The notes beneath the pieces were generated by a model, which saw nothing but the letters and a program-made list of their open reading frames with translations, was not told where the DNA came from and did no database searches. Shown here piece after piece: positions 23,911 through 35,699 of a DNA stretch of 64,000 nucleotides (positions are counted from its first letter, which is position 1; each line of letters starts with the position of its first letter). Source of the DNA: Carya illinoinensis. Lineage: Eukaryota; Streptophyta; Magnoliopsida; Fagales; Juglandaceae. The stretch is taken from NCBI RefSeq assembly GCF_018687715.1, contig NC_056765.1, positions 13,506,001-13,570,000 of the forward strand, in the 5' to 3' direction. Position numbers and translations under genes: made by a program.

Positions 23911-24679
23911 AAGCCGTTTTTGACTGTCTTTTATCAAAACGAAGAGATATTGCTTGTGCAAGACCCCGGGGAAGTTTTTTTATTCTGATTTTGATTTATT
24001 TATTTATTTATTTATTTCTTCCATTTACGACTTTCTTTAATTGCATTTTATCTTTTATTTATATTTGTTGTTTTGCTTTCATTTTATATCACATTATTGG
24101 TTGTCTATATTGCTTATTTATTATTGTGCACTTTGTTTTCTTTCGTTCGATTCATTGAGGACCATATCTCTCACTATTTGGGGGTAGTGTATGTGCACAG
24201 TTTTTTTTTTAAGTATTAATATGACGTGCATTGAACTTTCATAGGGCAGCTTAGTAAACTTTCCTAAATAAATGGCTAAAAACAATTACCCTAACTTTGG
24301 GGGTTGAGTGTTCAACCTTTAAACAAAGTTGGCGTGAAAACTGTTAGTCCTTTAGGTTTTGAGGTAGTTAGAATCAGTAATAATTAATCTTAATGTTGAA
24401 AAATCATATAACAAATCATGTCTAGTAATAAGGAATACACAACCGTATAGCTACACAAATATCTGAATTTTAAGATATTTTTCCTAATTCTATTTGAAGG
24501 ATTGTTGAGACAATGTTGGTGGGTATAGCTCATGGGGTTGAGTAGTCATGGATCACCTTTTGTAAGAATTCAGAATTGTGTTTGATTGCTTTTGTTTAAA
24601 TTTCGATATTTATGTAATGTTCATCTTAACTAATTTTTACTATTTTGCTCAAGGATTGGTAAAACACTAATTAGGGGTG
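23911..24679 (+). other. Element A 3' non-coding region
   Basis: There is no coding frame of note. It contains a (TTTA)n microsatellite near 23994-24017 and the block 24248-24679 shared with element B (19202-19632). It ends in a short purine-rich stretch (TTAGGGGTG) that would serve as the polypurine tract just before the LTR. Confidence 0.65.
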
Positions 24680-25870
24680 TGATTGAGCTGAAATATTGCA
24701 TATCTTATACATTTAGAACCAATATATTTTATTTATTTTATTACATTATTATTGGTTTTATATAAAAAAATATTAAGATAAATAAATCCAAGTTGTAATT
24801 TAAATTGGTTAATAACATGGTTTATGTTTAATTTTAGAACTTGTGATTTAATTGAGTAATTTTTCTTTATATGCACAACATATTTTTTTATATTTTATTC
24901 TTTTTATTTTATTTGATTTATTTTTATATGTAGTGGTCGAAAGAAATATAAGTTTGGGACTTGACTTGGTTTTTGCATAGAACACACGCTACGCAAAGAA
25001 AAAAGTTCTTTTTATTAGAAAAGTCAAAATTCATGCTGCACAGATATATGATATTGGTATTGAGACTTCAAGACCTAGACGGCACACATATTTTCATTTT
25101 GGTGCATTTTTCAATGCCGCAGATATATTTTCATTTGGGGCATTAATTCATTCACGCCACGCACATTTTTTTTTTCTAGAAGGGATTCACGCACACGAGG
25201 ACATGGGCGTTTGGGTCTACATTGTAGCACCGTTGAAGAGTTCCAATTGAGGGGTCCAACGTTTGCTGCTGTCTAGCCTTAACCACTGCTTTCCATCTCC
25301 AGCACCATCCATCTAGTTTGTTCTTTTCATTCCTTACTTTTTATTTAATTTCAATTTAAAGTTTATGGTATATTGTTGATATTTTTGAGTTAAAAATTCG
25401 AGCATTTTATTTGTTGTTTATTTTATTTTATGTTAGTTTTTTTTTTTTGTTTCTTTAAATTTTCATTAAATATGTATTATAATTACATTTTAGATTGATT
25501 AAAGGTTAATTAGGATTTAAATAAATTCAGTTTATTATTTAATTTTCAGATTAATTAAAATTATGTAACGTAGTTGAGTCCTTAATTATTAATTTTAATT
25601 TGTTAGTCTTTTACATTCCATTTTGACACTCAAAAAAATCTAAAAATATGAATCTAGTCTATAACTAGTGTCCTTTTTTATTTTCATTGCATTTTTTTAT
25701 TTATTGTACATAGCACCACTTTTGTTTGTGAAACTTTTCACCATTTTATATGAGTTTGGATTTAAATAACTTTCCCTTAGGAGACGATCTAGAAATTTTA
25801 TTCCTAATTATTACACAACATCCTCCTGCACTTGAGATAGCCTTTGTGCTACTAATTTATGAGTTAGTCA
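24680..25870 (+). repeat. 3' LTR of element A
   Basis: This 1191-bp LTR runs TGATTGAGCTGAAATATTGC to GAGTTAGTCA and pairs with 5569-6761. It is immediately followed by the right target duplication ATGGG (25871-25875). Confidence 0.9.
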
Positions 25871-25875
25871 ATGGG

Positions 25876-27845
25876 GATAGAGGAAAATAATTAAAAGAAG
25901 ATGCACAATGGTTTCCCATAAAAACTACTGTAGCACGCATAAACATAATCCCTAAAGTAGAGAACTGGATAGTAGGACGAAATGCAAATTTTTCCCAAAT
26001 TGCATCCCAAAATTTGGAGAAGAAGAATGTATATGGAGCTAAATGCTAATGCTCTCATAGGCAGTCACCAATGAATCAATGATGTTCTTCTTTATTCACT
26101 TATCAAAGAGATGTTCTTCTTCATTCTTGTACATTTTACTTACCAATAAACAAAAAAGTAATGCAAAATATACAAGTCTAAAATATGCAAGTATAGCACA
26201 GACTCTTTGTAAGAAGATGAATCCTACTCAAAAGTAGGTTAATTCATATTTTCACACCTTTTTATGGTGAATTTTACTTTTTTATAAAAAGACTGCACAA
26301 AACTTATCTATTTAGACATTGTAAAAATCATTACTTCTCTGTGACTATATTCTTGTATAAAAATCATAAAGCAACAACCATTATATAATTTTGCTTTATA
26401 ATTTTTATACAATTATGTAATATAATACTAATTCTTTTATTATTATTATTTTGACTTTTGCTTTTGATCTTGACGAGTTTCAATTCAAAATAAATATTTA
26501 TTCTATTATAGTTGATGAAGTTGTGAAATAATTATAAATTAGTAGTAAGTGTACCACTTCTTGTCACAAAATCATTGTTGTACAAGGATAAGAAAGATTC
26601 TATTAATCTTTCTGGACTCGTAACAAATGGGGCTTACATAAAATTGACCAAAACTGACCAAATCACTTCTATTTAATTTTAAAAAAAAATTATATATATA
26701 ATATTTGTATAAGTTAATTATGTAATTTTTTCTAATCTATCACAATTGACCATATAAAATATAAAATAATATATACTACTAATTAACTAATATATCATAA
26801 GATAAGTCATATGATAATATATGATATTATGTGTAGATACAGGGTACAGAGTTTACTAAAGTACTAAGTTAGTTATTATTAACATCATTGATATAATTAT
26901 AATTAATTATTTTTTAAAGAATTAGTTACATAATTCGCATTAAAGAATTCAATTAATTTTGATTTTATTAATTTTATTAATTTTTTGTATTGATTTATCT
27001 ACCAAAAAATAAAAGAGAAAAAAAAAATGTGCCTACCTCATATGGTCCGATTGGACCGACTAAATTGATGGCTTACAGTCATGTCCGGTTTGGAAAAAGA
27101 ATGGATCAAAATTTTCAGCCGGTAATCCCTTCGAACCAGACTAATTACAACCCTAACATTGTCAACTATTTAAAAAGACAACCATTTAAAATCTAATAAT
27201 CTCAAACAATGAGTATGATCCCTTTGAAAGATGGCTTGGGGTCATTTTATTCTCCCCCATCTTCATAATCATATTTGTTGTTCCCATCTGCAACCCAAAC
27301 TGTCATTCGAACCCCAATGATGAAAACAGGTACTATTTGCTATAAATAGCAGAACCAGAACAATGGAGAGTATTACATAATCCAGCCCCTATCTTATTAT
27401 ACATGGTTTTGTTCCCATTCATATATCGTCCTTTGCTTGCTCTTATTTGCAATAGATGATGTTCTGATGTTAAAAGTCATGCAAATCCACATATGATATG
27501 TTCCCCAAAAGACTTTTGAAAATTCCAATATTATGGTAAATAGATCACTATGATGGGCCAAAAACCAAACTGATTTTTGGTCATGTAGATTGTTGGCGTC
27601 CAACCCATAATGTTATATGATTAGCAACATATACAAAATATTGATAATAATTATTGAACCCAAGATAATATAATAGTTTGTCGCATCAATTAGCATAAAC
27701 AAGTATTTGTATTTTTGCATTTTTGCATTTTATAATTGATATGGTTTTATTGTAAACTATATATTTTACGCATTGATTTGAAAGAAGAAAAGCTCATCCG
27801 AAGTACAAAATTGTAATTGATCCACGACCCGACCCAATTATGGGT
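25876..27845. other. AT-rich intergenic DNA, no gene recognised
   Basis: I see no credible coding sequence or element boundary. Open frames are short and resemble nothing known. The stretch is strongly AT-rich, most of all at 26680-26990. Confidence 0.6.
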
Positions 27846-27853
27846 GTCCATGT

Positions 27854-28299
27854 CAATGTTTTGAATACTGTATAGGATGGCGTACCGGTCAAGACACTGG
27901 AACGAAATATTTTGATATCGGTATTGTTTCGTATACTGTTTCGAGATAATCGATATATAAACAAATTATATATATAAATTATATTCTAAAATAATAGTTT
28001 ATATATGAATAATTTATACATAAATACACATATATATAAATTATAAATAGTCTGGTATGAATTGAGGGTCAAAAAATAAGCTTGTAGTTTGAAAAAATGA
28101 AAAAAAAAAAACAAAAAAAATGAAGACCGAAATACCAACCGGTACGGACCGGTATGTAGGCCGGTATAGGCCGAAATATCAACTGGTACGACCGGTATTT
28201 AGACCAGCATGAAATATGTACAATACCTGTACCGGACCAGTGGTCGATATGGAATATTCTGACCATACTAGCTGGTACGGTGCAGTATTTAAAAGCATG
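27854..28299. mobile_element. 446-bp MITE with hAT-like 8-bp target duplication
   Basis: A perfect 8-bp direct repeat, GTCCATGT, flanks the element at 27846-27853 and 28300-28307. The ends are imperfect inverted repeats: left CAATGTTTTGAATACTG, right (reverse complement) CATGCTTTTAAATACTG. The interior is rich in ACCGGTAC/GGTACCGG-type palindromic phrases (for example GGTACGGACCGGTATG near 28141) around an AT-rich core, and it is non-coding. The 8-bp duplication supports a hAT-mobilised MITE. Confidence 0.8.
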
Positions 28300-28307
28300 G
28301 TCCATGT

Positions 28308-30535
28308 TTCTTAGCTCACAACGTGGTGCAATATTCTCTAATCAAAAATTTTTTTATTGAGAAATAATATTTGCAGTCGTAGAATGTGTAAATGTTATGT
28401 AATCATTTTGAAAAAAATAAGTAAATATGAGACCAACATGATAAAAAATTAATTTTTTAATAGTAAATATCATCCTTTTTAAAAAAAATTGTACGGCGCT
28501 TGTGTATTTCTCCACTATATGTAGCATTGCTTTTTTTTAAGGGGTCATTTTTTTAAGAGTAATATTATATACAGTTATTTTTATATACTTTCTGTATATT
28601 CTATTAATGTGATTGATTTTATTAATTTTTTAAATATATAATTAATTACATCAATAAAATGTATAAAAAAAATATGAAAAATGACCGTACATAAAATTTT
28701 TATTTTTTTTAGTTGTAAAAGATGCTTACATAGGGAATGAAATTGTGTTTTCTTAATCTTAAAAATTGCCATGTTTTTTAATACCCAAACAATAGCTAAT
28801 CTATGTATCAAGTCTCAATCACAACACCTAATAATTCTGATCTTTATGACAGATTAGGGGGACACATCAGGTGGTTAGGCATAATTGATCAGTTTGAACA
28901 AAGAATCACCATTTCTTTTTTGTTTCTTTTTTTTCTATTGCAATTATATTGTCATCTAGTGGGCTTGCATTCAATCTGACTGAACCAGCATGCAGTGGCA
29001 TCTTTATCCAATTTGTGGGCTAAAAGCATTTTCCATGGTGAAAATAACAGAGAACTGGGAGCGTAGTAGTTAAAGTCTTTTTTCTTAAGATGATGCTTGA
29101 TTTATACCGAAATTTCATGGAAGGGGAATTTATAAATTGACTAGACTAGGTACAAAATATTAAATTATAAAATTTTTTATTTCAAAATATATATGACATC
29201 TCTACATCACAAATAATTGATATAATATAATTTAATTTATAAAATTTAAATTTAAAATTTATCTTTTTAATAAATTATGTCACACGAATGATTTAAGATT
29301 CAGAGACTTTATAATATAATTTTATTTTTACAAAATCGATTGCTGCAGCACTTCTAAAAATAATATAAATTTATTTATAAAAAAATAATATTATATATAA
29401 TTGTAAAATGTATAAATATCTTATAATTATTTTAAAAAATAATAAAATTTATTATTAAAAATTTAATTTTTTAATATAAATTTTATATTTATTTAATTTT
29501 TAAAATAATTATGAAGCACCAACCCTCTTCCACCCTCTTCATCTATCTTAACAAAATAACTAGTTTGCCTGAGAAATAAAGGTTGAGAGAGGGGAGAGGA
29601 GGGGGTCTTACAAGTGGCTGACTTATATGTGGGGCCAAGTCTCCACTTCAACGACACACCAACCCACAAAGCAATGCCACCTCAGCATTCTATTGATTTA
29701 CGCAACAACAATTATTTTCATTATTATATTCAATTTTTTTGGGTTTTTGTTTTTTTTTTCTCGAGGAGTGTATGTATGGAGTCTGATCAGACAAGATGGG
29801 CCCATAAGATTGGACTGGAAATGGGGCCCAAAAGGAAGGGGGGAGGGGGGAGGGGGGGTTAGCAAGGGAAGCATGGCATTATATTCCTTTCCTATGTGAA
29901 AAGCAATGACTAAAGGCAAAAGATGGGAACCCTCCACCCATTAGGAAGAAGAACAATCACAAAAGGCAAAGAAAACAAAAGAGAAAAATTTTAAGAGGGA
30001 GAAGAGAAGGGGGACAAAGTGGAAGGATGTTAATCCCATCACATAAAGTTTATGAAAAAAATTATAACCATTTGACTTTCTTATATCTTATCATATACTA
30101 TTGATTGTACTATATATAATAAATATATATATTCACCATGTAACTATATGTGTCATCTTTTGTGACTTGCTCTGCATAAATTCCCGGGAGTTTTTGTCCT
30201 ATCTCTAGAGTTTTTATAGCTCATCATACACTATTGATTATATTAGGTGCATGTATATCATCTTAAAAATTTATTTTTATTATAAAGTAAATATAATATA
30301 TTATATAAAATCACGTCAATTTTTAAATTTATTTTATAAAATCTTATTATAGAGATGACACTTCTTATATTATATAATTTCTTCTAATTTTTTGGAAGTA
30401 ATGCTATTATACCCCTAATTTATACTAATATCTTTGATCCCTTAATGTGGTATTATAATATGATCTCACGTGATTTATTAAAAAATATATATTTAAAATA
30501 AAATGACATCTGAAAATATAATAAAAAAATAAGAT
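28308..30535. other. AT-rich intergenic DNA with a purine tract; no gene recognised
   Basis: The stretch consists of long AT-rich blocks (28320-28720, 29100-29510) of the kind left by old MITEs, without clear termini. A purine-rich G tract lies at 29830-29860 (AAAAGGAAGGGGGGAGGGG and onward). No promoter or gene can be supported. Confidence 0.55.
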
Positions 30536-30538
30536 TAA

Positions 30539-30738
30539 CGTTGTGTTTAGATATTGACTTGAATTGATATGAAAGTTAAAAGTTAAATAAAATATTATTA
30601 GAATATTATTTTTTAATATTATTATTATTTTAAAATTTGAAAAAGATAAATTGTTTATTCTATTTTATATTAAAATGTAAAAAAAATATAATAATTAGAT
30701 AAAATAAATTGAGATGAATTAAATAATCAAACTGACGC
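30539..30738. mobile_element. 200-bp AT-rich MITE with TAA duplication, copy 1
   Basis: The element is bounded by TAA at 30536-30538 and 30739-30741. The ends are CGTTGTGTTTAGATAT and, reverse-complemented, GCGTCAGTTTGATTAT. The interior holds AAAGTTAAATAAAATATTATTAG and a run of TATT/ATTA. It resembles copies at 31145, 31552 and 34001. A 3-bp TAA/TWA target is typical of PIF/Harbinger (Tourist-like) MITEs. The family appears similar to one I associate with Juglandaceae genomes; that part is recollection. Confidence 0.6.
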
Positions 30739-31144
30739 TAAAACCTATATTTTTTTTATCATTTTATATTTATGTTTTTAATTTTTTTTAATAAATCAGA
30801 AAATTGTTTGTGGGCATGAAGTGATGAGGAACAGTTATGCCGACAAGACCATATGTAAAGCATGGGAAGGGCTTTTCAACGTTTGAAAGTCAAATTCTTC
30901 AAATTCCGTATTCTCCTCGACAAATTCTCTCTCCCTCGTTGTGTTTATCCAATTGCCTATTGGAATTGGGATTCCAATTTTCTTATAGGGGACCTAAGAC
31001 GTCTAATTTTGAATTTCGCGTTTGAACATTTTAAAGTTTTCTACGGTCATTTTCAGATAAAGACAGCTTTGAAAAATACATGATTTTATTGTTTCTACCT
31101 TTGAATATATAAAAATATTCAACGACTGACAAGTTAAGTGTTAG

Positions 31145-31336
31145 GTCTCATTTGACTAGAAAAGATGTAATATTTTTTTAAAAATTAAATAAAAATTTAT
31201 TATAATATAATTTTTTAATATCAATTTTATTTTAAAATTTAAAAAATTAAATTATTTATTATGTTTAAAAATTTTAAAATATATATATAATAATTATATG
31301 AGACAAATTAATTTATTTTATAAAATCAAACAAGAC
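31145..31336. mobile_element. AT-rich MITE, same family, copy 2
   Basis: The left end is GTCTCATTTGACTAG; the right end reverse-complemented is GTCTTGTTTGATTTTA. The interior is like copy 1 (AAAATTAAATAAAAATTTATTAT). A clean 3-bp duplication is not preserved. Confidence 0.45.
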
Positions 31337-31551
31337 ATCTAAAATTATCGAAAATATGCTACATAAGTATGACTACTAATAACAAATTTAAGATAAATCA
31401 TAATATTTTAAAATAATTTTAAGAATGTTCTTTATTTTTATTATTTATTAATATTATTACTATATAATTTATAGAGTAGAGTTCTTTTATGTTACAATAA
31501 TTTTAACGAGTTCATTACTTATAAATTCCCCTTTTATATCCATTTTCATAA

Positions 31552-31747
31552 GCCCGCTTGGTTAATCAAAATAAAAAATCTCATCTCATTCCATCTCAAT
31601 TTATCATTATAATTTTTTTAAATTTTCTTACAAAATATAATAAACATATTAACTTTTTTAAATTTCGATGCAAAATTAATATTATAATAATATTTTATTT
31701 ATTGCTATTCAAAATATCTTATCTCATCTGTGTAATCAAACAGGACT
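31552..31747. mobile_element. AT-rich MITE with TAA duplication, copy 3 (inverted relative to copy 1)
   Basis: TAA lies at 31549-31551 and 31748-31750. The left end is GCCCGCTTGGTTA; the right end reverse-complemented is AGTCCTGTTTGATTA. It contains ATCTCATCTCATTCCATCTCA near the left end and TTATCTCATCTG near the right. The length (196 bp) nearly equals copy 1. Confidence 0.6.
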
Positions 31748-31750
31748 TAA

Positions 31751-34000
31751 AACTTTTGTCCATTTGGGTTTTTGCTTTAATTTTTTGAAGTAAGTAGTTT
31801 TTATACTTTATTTCACGTGTGATAACATATGACATGACTTATAAGTTCAATACAAACATAACACAAAATAAACGAGTTTGTGTATGTACTTGGAGATATT
31901 AATTTTCTTATATATTATTGATTTGAGTATTGATTAGAATATATTTTTATCATGAATCTAGTTGAAATTGTGAATTATTTATATATTTGTCCTCATATTA
32001 TGTATGATATGAACAATGCATCCACGAAATATGTCCTTAATGTAATTACAGTTTTTTTCTTTTAAATATTTTTTAAACATCTTTAAATATATTTTTAAAA
32101 AATATAAGAAATATAAAATTTACTAATAGTCACTTTCTTAACTATTAAATAAAATAAAATACACTGTAAAATCATTTTTTCACTTGTCCAACCAATATTC
32201 AAAATAGAGGAAAAACAGCATATCCTCCTAAGCTATAAGTTAAAAAAGGAATGATCTTTATTTTATTAAAAAAATGATATTTATAGTTATGAAATGTGCA
32301 AAGTCGTATAATTTTTAAATAAAAAATTGAATAAATTGAGATTCACTTAAAAAATTAATTTTTTAAAATTAAATACTATTATTTTTTAAAATATTTACAT
32401 ATTCTATAACAATACATTACTTTATTCTCATTTCTCTTTATTAAACATACAACATATTCTCTTCCTGACGTGGGAATTCCAAAGAGAATCATACCAACAA
32501 CACCTTTCCAATTATTTAAAACCTCACCCCTCCGAAATGGAACCAAAGCCATTGAATCGACCCCAATATTTAATTATTCTATATTAAAATAAGCAATCAT
32601 TGTACCAAAAAGATTAATTTCGACCTGATTTGCAGATAATATATATATATATATATGAGGTAGTGCTGCAATAAAGGAATAACATAAAATAATTTCATAA
32701 ATTAAGTAACTTTATATTATCTGTCAAATTTATTTTATAATAAAAATAAATTTATAATTTAATAAAATATATTAAATCATATTAATTTATAAAATTATTT
32801 TTATATAATTACTTTATAACTAAAATATTTCTCATATATAATATATATATATATACATATTTTTTACACTTCCTCGTTACTTTGATTCATATCACGCCTC
32901 GTGTTCAATTAATTATAATTTTTTAAAAATACTTTTAAAAAATCTAGAAAAGAATTTTGCAACATGGGCATTTGTGGGAAGCACATGACCCAACTTTTCA
33001 CGCATGCCAAAAGCAGGTCCAAATTTGAGAATTACACGCCATAAATACATAGAAAATTTTCATATATATATATATATATATACTGAGAGAATTTAATAAG
33101 CGAGCTGCTGCTATCGCAGGCTACCAAAGAAGAACACTAACGAGGGATCTCACAAACTGAAGATTGTAATTTTTTCAAAATAAAAACCTAAAAACTTGAA
33201 ATATAAACTCTAGACTTTTAAAAACCCTAATTCTAATTACCTTCTTCAGCTAGTGTTCTGGTTGCCACTTCAAGAGGAATAAATTCATAGTAGGGTTCGG
33301 GTATTGGCGATCCGTATCCGAGTTTATAATGTAGTTCGAATATTAATTTGTGTTAACTTAGCTATAATCCAAGTGGATATCCGGCATTACATAATTAATA
33401 AAATCAAGATATTCAATTATTCGGATTATAATCGACTATCCGGATTTATTAGTAATTGAATATTAAATGAAAATATATAGTTTAATAAAAACAAATTTCA
33501 TTCAAAAGAAGAAAAGTTGAAAGCAATAAGATGAAAATACCAAACTACAAAGAAGCAATAATGCCCCAAACCAGTCAAAGTACATGATACTAATTTTCCA
33601 TTGAAGGAAATTTTTTATTTTTTTGGAAGAAACCATTTAAGGAAAATTAAGTTAACTGTTCATTTATTTTTTATTAAAGACTATAAAATAAAGAGATAAT
33701 GTCCAATTTGCATTGAAGAAGTAATTAATTTCTTGGTCGCCATCAAAAAAATCTTACATCATCTCTGCTGTAAAATGGTACCAAATTATTTGGTACATAA
33801 TAATAAGTGAAGTTGTATTATTCGTGTTGACTACAATGTGAGCTTTGCATGCTGCTCGTGTTGTAGGGAACAGTACGATGACATGTCTACATCGACTATG
33901 TGATGTTCTTCTTCAACTTTAGGGCATGGAATAACATTATTCAATTGGTTTTAAGTTCGTGCAACCACCGTGCATTCCATTTATTTTGTTAGTTTATTTG
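31751..34000. other. AT-rich intergenic DNA, no gene recognised
   Basis: It contains (AT)n microsatellites at about 32640-32656, 32843-32855 and 33062-33081, and a decayed AT-rich repeat at about 32700-32830 (ATTTATTTTATAATAAAAATA) also glimpsed near 30265-30350 and 34080-34200. No coding region is supported. Confidence 0.5.
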
Positions 34001-34350
34001 GATAAGGTTTGGACGCTGAGTTTAAATTAGATAAAAGTTAAATAAAATATTATTAAAATATTTTAATCACAAATAAATTTTATAAAAATAAACTGACAAA
34101 TTAATGTGACTTGATTTATAATGTTAAATTATAAAATTAATTTTATTATAAAATAGCTTTAATGGATTTAATGAAAATAGATCAATTTCTTAGTTTACTT
34201 TATATAATCTTTTTGTATTTGTAATAATTTTCTATTTTTTTAATATTATTAATATTTTAAAATTTGAAAAAAATTAAATTATTTATTATATTTTAAATAA
34301 AAATTTAATAAATTCATAATAATAAAATAAAATAAATTGAGATCAACCCT
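34001..34350. mobile_element. AT-rich MITE, copy 4, with a second short repeat inside it
   Basis: The left part (GGTTTGGACGCTGAG, then AAAAGTTAAATAAAATATTATTA) and the right part (TTTTTAATATTATTAATATTTTA to AAATAAATTGAGAT) match copy 1. About 160 bp of unrelated sequence (roughly 34062-34228, AAAATAAACTGACAAATTAATG and onward) sits between them. It resembles another AT-rich repeat in this interval. The boundaries are approximate. Confidence 0.4.
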
Positions 34351-35650
34351 ATATTCGAGTAGCCTTAATTTCTTTTATGTAGGGATGATGATGAATATCA
34401 TGTTTATTGACAAATTTATTGGTGAATTTAATACGTCTTCAGTTATACCATTGTTACATTTAGGGGAACATGTTTTTTCTTTTTTTTTTTGGGTGTGGGC
34501 GAGGAATTGGTACCTATTTTGTAGGTGCTCTCCTCACTATTACGTCACAAATTGAATTGACTATTTGATTTAAAATTGTAGAGGATAAACAAAAATCTCA
34601 TTCTAGTAATCAATCTCTCTCTCCAAAACCATCTCCCTCTTTTCAAAGCTTTGAGCCCCCATTTTCATTCAATTTGGTTATGTTTAACATCCATCAATTT
34701 TCAACATTGTCTTTGATATATATTCTTAAATATGCAAACTTTCCAAGTAATCAAATGAAGCAACGCGTTCAAACAGTAGATGCATCAGACTTATACGACG
34801 CTATGTTTTCAAATCACTTTATTCAATTCAACAATTTTATATCTTCAAGATCTGATTATTCATGAGGGTTTGAGTCACTTGACACATCTACTACTTAAGT
34901 TGAAAATTAGAAAGTTGTGATCTATGATATATTATATTCACCTATTTTATCACTTTACTTAAAATTAGGAGTTCTTGTATTCTTGAATCTCGAGTAGAGA
35001 TAAAAGTATAAGAAAAAATCGTTATTTTCTATTATATTAGTATTAATTGTTAATCTATCAAAGTTGTCACCATTCCAAACTCATTCAACACAAGTTTACA
35101 CGGATTATTGTGGCTCCTTCAAGCAACTCGTTCTTGAACTTGTTAGGGCAACTATCAATCAAGGTGATAATTCTTTTCAACCTTAGATACAAATATGAAC
35201 CTTCTATGTTATTTCTAGTTTATTTTTCTAACATTACAACAAGTGATTTGAAAAAAAACTATTGAGAATCTCCATATCTTTTATTTACTAATTTTTATTT
35301 CCATAATCATAAATATTAATAGAAGTAATATTTTAGAGTGACGCTTGATACAATTTTAAGATATATTCTTGTATATTTAAAAAATAAATTTTATTATTAA
35401 AAAATAATTTTTTTATATAAATTTCATATTCAGTTAATTTGAAAAAGAGAAATATTTTAGTTCAAAAGAAAATTTCACAAAAAAATATGTAAAATTATTC
35501 TCTACTATAAAATAAATTTAATTTATAAAATATCTATAATTGTACTGCCGTTTCTTTTAATAAATAGTAAAATTTAAGCTAAATTTATAAATATAATTTT
35601 TTTAATAATTTAATTGAAAAATTGAGGCAAAAAGTATTATGGAACGGAGT
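34351..35650. other. Upstream intergenic region of the REVOLUTA gene
   Basis: No coding region was recognised. 34640-35280 has slightly higher complexity than its surroundings but no frame I can identify. Core promoter elements cannot be fixed without transcript data; AT-rich TATA-like words near 35590-35610 (TATAAATATAATT) lie upstream of the CT-rich leader. Confidence 0.4.
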
Positions 35651-35699
35651 ACCACAATAAATATGTACTGAGGATATAGATTTGGTTAATTGACCGATG

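Larger units (their letters stand above)
5569..25870 (+). mobile_element. Element A: Ty3/gypsy LTR retrotransposon (Athila/Tat-type), interrupted by element B
   Basis: The two LTRs (5569-6761 and 24680-25870) start TGATTGAG and end GAGTCA. A perfect 5-bp target duplication, ATGGG, lies at 5564-5568 and 25871-25875. The internal order is PBS, gag, zinc knuckle, protease region, (insertion of B), reverse transcriptase, RNase H, integrase, 3' non-coding, which is the Ty3/gypsy order. The conserved TLRSG phrase and the tRNA-Asp-like PBS point to the Athila/Tat branch. Every coding block is broken by stops or frameshifts, so the element is dead. Sampled parts of the two LTRs differ by roughly 7-10% by eye, which indicates an old insertion. 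Confidence 0.9.

Noticed and set aside
26990..27196. 68-codon frame as a gene
   Set aside because: Low-complexity start, no motif, isolated in AT-rich DNA.
29830..29865. Purine tract as an LTR polypurine tract
   Set aside because: No LTR start (TG) with a partner copy follows; treated as simple sequence.
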